Below, in pieces: positions 62,677 to 64,000 of a DNA stretch of 64,000 nt. Location of the stretch: assembly GCF_030412785.1 (NCBI RefSeq), contig NZ_CP125297.1:310001-374000 (forward strand). Reading direction: 5' to 3'. A model generated the notes under the pieces. It ran no database searches. It was given only the letters and a program-made list of their open reading frames with translations, and was not told the origin of the DNA. The first letter of the stretch is position 1, and each line of letters starts with the position of its first letter. The DNA comes from Paraburkholderia sabiae. GTDB taxonomy: Bacteria; Pseudomonadota; Gammaproteobacteria; Burkholderiales; Burkholderiaceae. The translations under genes were made by a program, and so were the position numbers.

Positions 62677-62708
62677 AGATTGTATCATGAGGTAATAGCG
62701 TACAATCT
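62677..62708. promoter_or_regulatory. TGTA-N16-TACA operator, site 4
   Basis: AGATTGTA (62677-62684) and TACAATCT (62701-62708) are a perfect 8-bp inverted repeat 16 bp apart, 49 bp before the dehydrogenase start. TACAAT inside it could also be a -10 hexamer, so a bound regulator would block the promoter. Confidence 0.65.
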
Positions 62709-62756
62709 GTTATCGAATTATTTGGCGCTAGCTGCCTACCCCTACGGAGAATTGAG

Positions 62757-63827
62757 ATGCGTATTCTGGTTTTGCCCTGCGATGGTATCGGTCCTGAAAT
62801 TACCGCCGCCTCTATGGCGGCATTGCAAGCTGCAGACAAGAAATTCGGCCTGAACCTGTCGTTCGACTACGACGACGTCGGCTTCGTGAGTCTCGAGAAG
62901 TACGGCACGACGCTGCGCGACGAAGTGCTGGAAAAAGCCAAGACCTATGACGGCATCATCCTCGGCACGCAGTCGCATGCGGACTACCCGGTTCCGGAAA
63001 AGGGCGGTCGTAACGTATCGGCCGGCTTCCGTATCGGCCTGGATCTCTACGCTAACGTCCGTCCGGCGCGTACGCGACCGTTCCTGACCTCGAACATGCG
63101 CGAGGGCAAGACGATGGATCTCGTGATCATGCGCGAAGCGACGGAAGGTTTCTATCCGGACCGCAACATGACCAAGGGATGGGCAGAGCTGATGCCGAGT
63201 CCCGACATGGCCATCTCGCTGCGCAAGATCACGCGGCATTGCAGCGAGCGCATTGCGCGTCGCGCATTCGAGCTGGCGATGAAGCGCAAGAAGAAGGTGA
63301 CGGCGATTCACAAGGCGAACAGCTTCCACATGACGGATGGCCTGTTCCTGGAATGCGTGCGCGATGTCGCCAGGGATTTCCCGGAAGTGCAGGTCGACGA
63401 CCTGCTCGTCGATGCATCGACGGCGCACCTGGTGCGCTCGCCCGAACGTTTCGACGTGCTGGTGGCTACGAACTTCTACGGCGACATCATCAGCGATCTG
63501 GCGAGCGAACTGTCGGGCAGCCTGGGACTGGCTGGTTCGATGATGGCGAGCGACACGCATTGCTGCGCCCAGGCACAGCATGGCTCGGCGCCTGACATCG
63601 CCGGTCAGGACAAGGCGAATCCGGTATCGATGATCCTCTCCGTTGCGATGCTGATCCAGTGGATGGGTGAGCACCACAACAACCCGGCGTACGTCGAGGC
63701 TGGCAACGCAATGGAAGCCGCTGTCGACAAGGTTCTCGAGAACCCGGCAACGCGCACGCCGGACCTGGGCGGCACGTTTGGATGCAAGGCGTTCGGCGAC
63801 GAAGTCGCACGCGTGATCGCGGGCTGA
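62757..63827 (+). CDS. Isocitrate/isopropylmalate dehydrogenase family protein (tartrate/malate-type)
   Basis: 356 residues. Family marks are PCDGIGPEI at the start, the substrate arginines and RE.TEG in VIMREATEGFY, catalytic Lys in IHKANSFHMTDG, metal aspartates in NFYGDIISDLASEL and the NAD loop near the C-terminus. It oxidatively decarboxylates a 2-hydroxy acid with a second carboxylate; tartrate, D-malate or an isopropylmalate-like compound are possible. leuC/leuD are absent, so leucine synthesis is unlikely. Controlled by operator site 4 and closed by the hairpin at 63839. Confidence 0.9.
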   Translation: MRILVLPCDGIGPEITAASMAALQAADKKFGLNLSFDYDDVGFVSLEKYGTTLRDEVLEKAKTYDGIILGTQSHADYPVPEKGGRNVSAGFRIGLDLYANVRPARTRPFLTSNMREGKTMDLVIMREATEGFYPDRNMTKGWAELMPSPDMAISLRKITRHCSERIARRAFELAMKRKKKVTAIHKANSFHMTDGLFLECVRDVARDFPEVQVDDLLVDASTAHLVRSPERFDVLVATNFYGDIISDLASELSGSLGLAGSMMASDTHCCAQAQHGSAPDIAGQDKANPVSMILSVAMLIQWMGEHHNNPAYVEAGNAMEAAVDKVLENPATRTPDLGGTFGCKAFGDEVARVIAG

Positions 63828-63838
63828 TGAGTTGCTTC

Positions 63839-63867
63839 GTGGGCGCTTCGTGCGCCCACGCTCGTTT
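63839..63867 (+). terminator. Rho-independent terminator after the dehydrogenase gene
   Basis: GTGGGCGC and GCGCCCAC form a perfect 8-bp stem with loop TTCGT, followed by GCTCGTTTT, 11 bp after the stop. Confidence 0.75.
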
Positions 63868-63905
63868 TGGCGGATACACCGATAAGAATCAGAGGGAGAC
63901 AGCAA

Positions 63906-64000
63906 ATGGTCAATCGCCGGCAGATGCTGGTTGCAACGGGTGCAGCACTCGGGGCAACGTCATTCATCGGTTTTGGGAAAGTCATGGGAAAGGAACTAGG
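63906..64000 (+). CDS. Start of a Tat-exported protein (3' end outside window)
   Basis: 31 codons are visible from ATG 63906, with GAGGGAGA upstream. The leader NRRQMLVATGAALGA is a twin-arginine signal (RRQM then a hydrophobic stretch), so the product is probably a folded, cofactor-bearing or binding protein in the periplasm. Function cannot be read from this part. Confidence 0.8.
   Translation, partial: MVNRRQMLVATGAALGATSFIGFGKVMGKEL

Overview
The window is a stretch of a Burkholderiaceae genome, most like Paraburkholderia, Caballeronia or Burkholderia. I judge this from four trimeric porins of the beta-proteobacterial type (mature N-terminus near QSSVTLYG, C-terminus GIRHKF-like), many LysR and FCD-type GntR regulators, 'orphan' LivK-type binding proteins and high-GC codon use. 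I see no ribosomal, tRNA, phage, IS or CRISPR features. It reads as a catabolic accessory region, probably on a secondary replicon (inference). Bases 1 to about 37,400 look somewhat lower in GC and less regular in codon use than the rest.

Region A (1-7755): the end of a hydantoinase B/oxoprolinase gene, a RidA deaminase, a porin, then a tight operon of 5-oxoprolinase-type subunits (PxpB, PxpC) with a biotin carboxyl carrier protein, a biotin carboxylase, a second carrier-like protein lacking the biotin lysine, and a PxpA/LamB-YcsF gene broken by one missing base. Region B (7900-17557): a LysR regulator divergent from a threonine-synthase-like PLP enzyme, a spermidine/putrescine-type ABC importer, a DUF1445 (D-glutamate cyclase/hydro-lyase family) protein, an M24 peptidase and an ornithine-cyclodeaminase-family protein. 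A and B look devoted to import and opening of cyclic or N-acylated amino-acid derivatives.

Region C (17558-21235): a 1.3 kb gap, then D-serine ammonia-lyase (dsdA) and a DsdC-like activator. Region D (21382-33459) resembles a hydroxyproline-type pathway: an aldehyde dehydrogenase and DapA-family deaminase on the left, a LysR gene in the middle, and on the right a hydroxyacyl-CoA-dehydrogenase-like protein, FAD amino-acid oxidase, proline-racemase-family protein, MHS transporter, amidohydrolase, cupin, alpha/beta hydrolase and aspartate dehydrogenase-like protein. The two outward-facing operons start from near-identical promoter modules of about 60 bp in inverted orientation around the LysR gene.

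Region E (33666-43571): a porin, two unlinked LivK-type binding proteins separated by an SDR pseudogene, and an Lrp regulator, M20 amidohydrolase, diaminopropionate ammonia-lyase and APC permease. Region F (43690-51290): a GntR regulator and aconitase divergent from a lactonase, MFS transporter and porin (one-base frameshift). Region G (51291-64000): a cytoplasmic SBP-like protein with a small monooxygenase-fold protein, an Asp/Glu-racemase-like gene with dctA, a second GntR, then porin, pyruvate kinase, non-phosphorylating GAPDH-like ALDH and MFS, an isopropylmalate/tartrate-dehydrogenase-like gene, and the start of a Tat-exported protein. Four intergenic inverted repeats of the form TGTA-N16-TACA tie region G together as a probable regulon.
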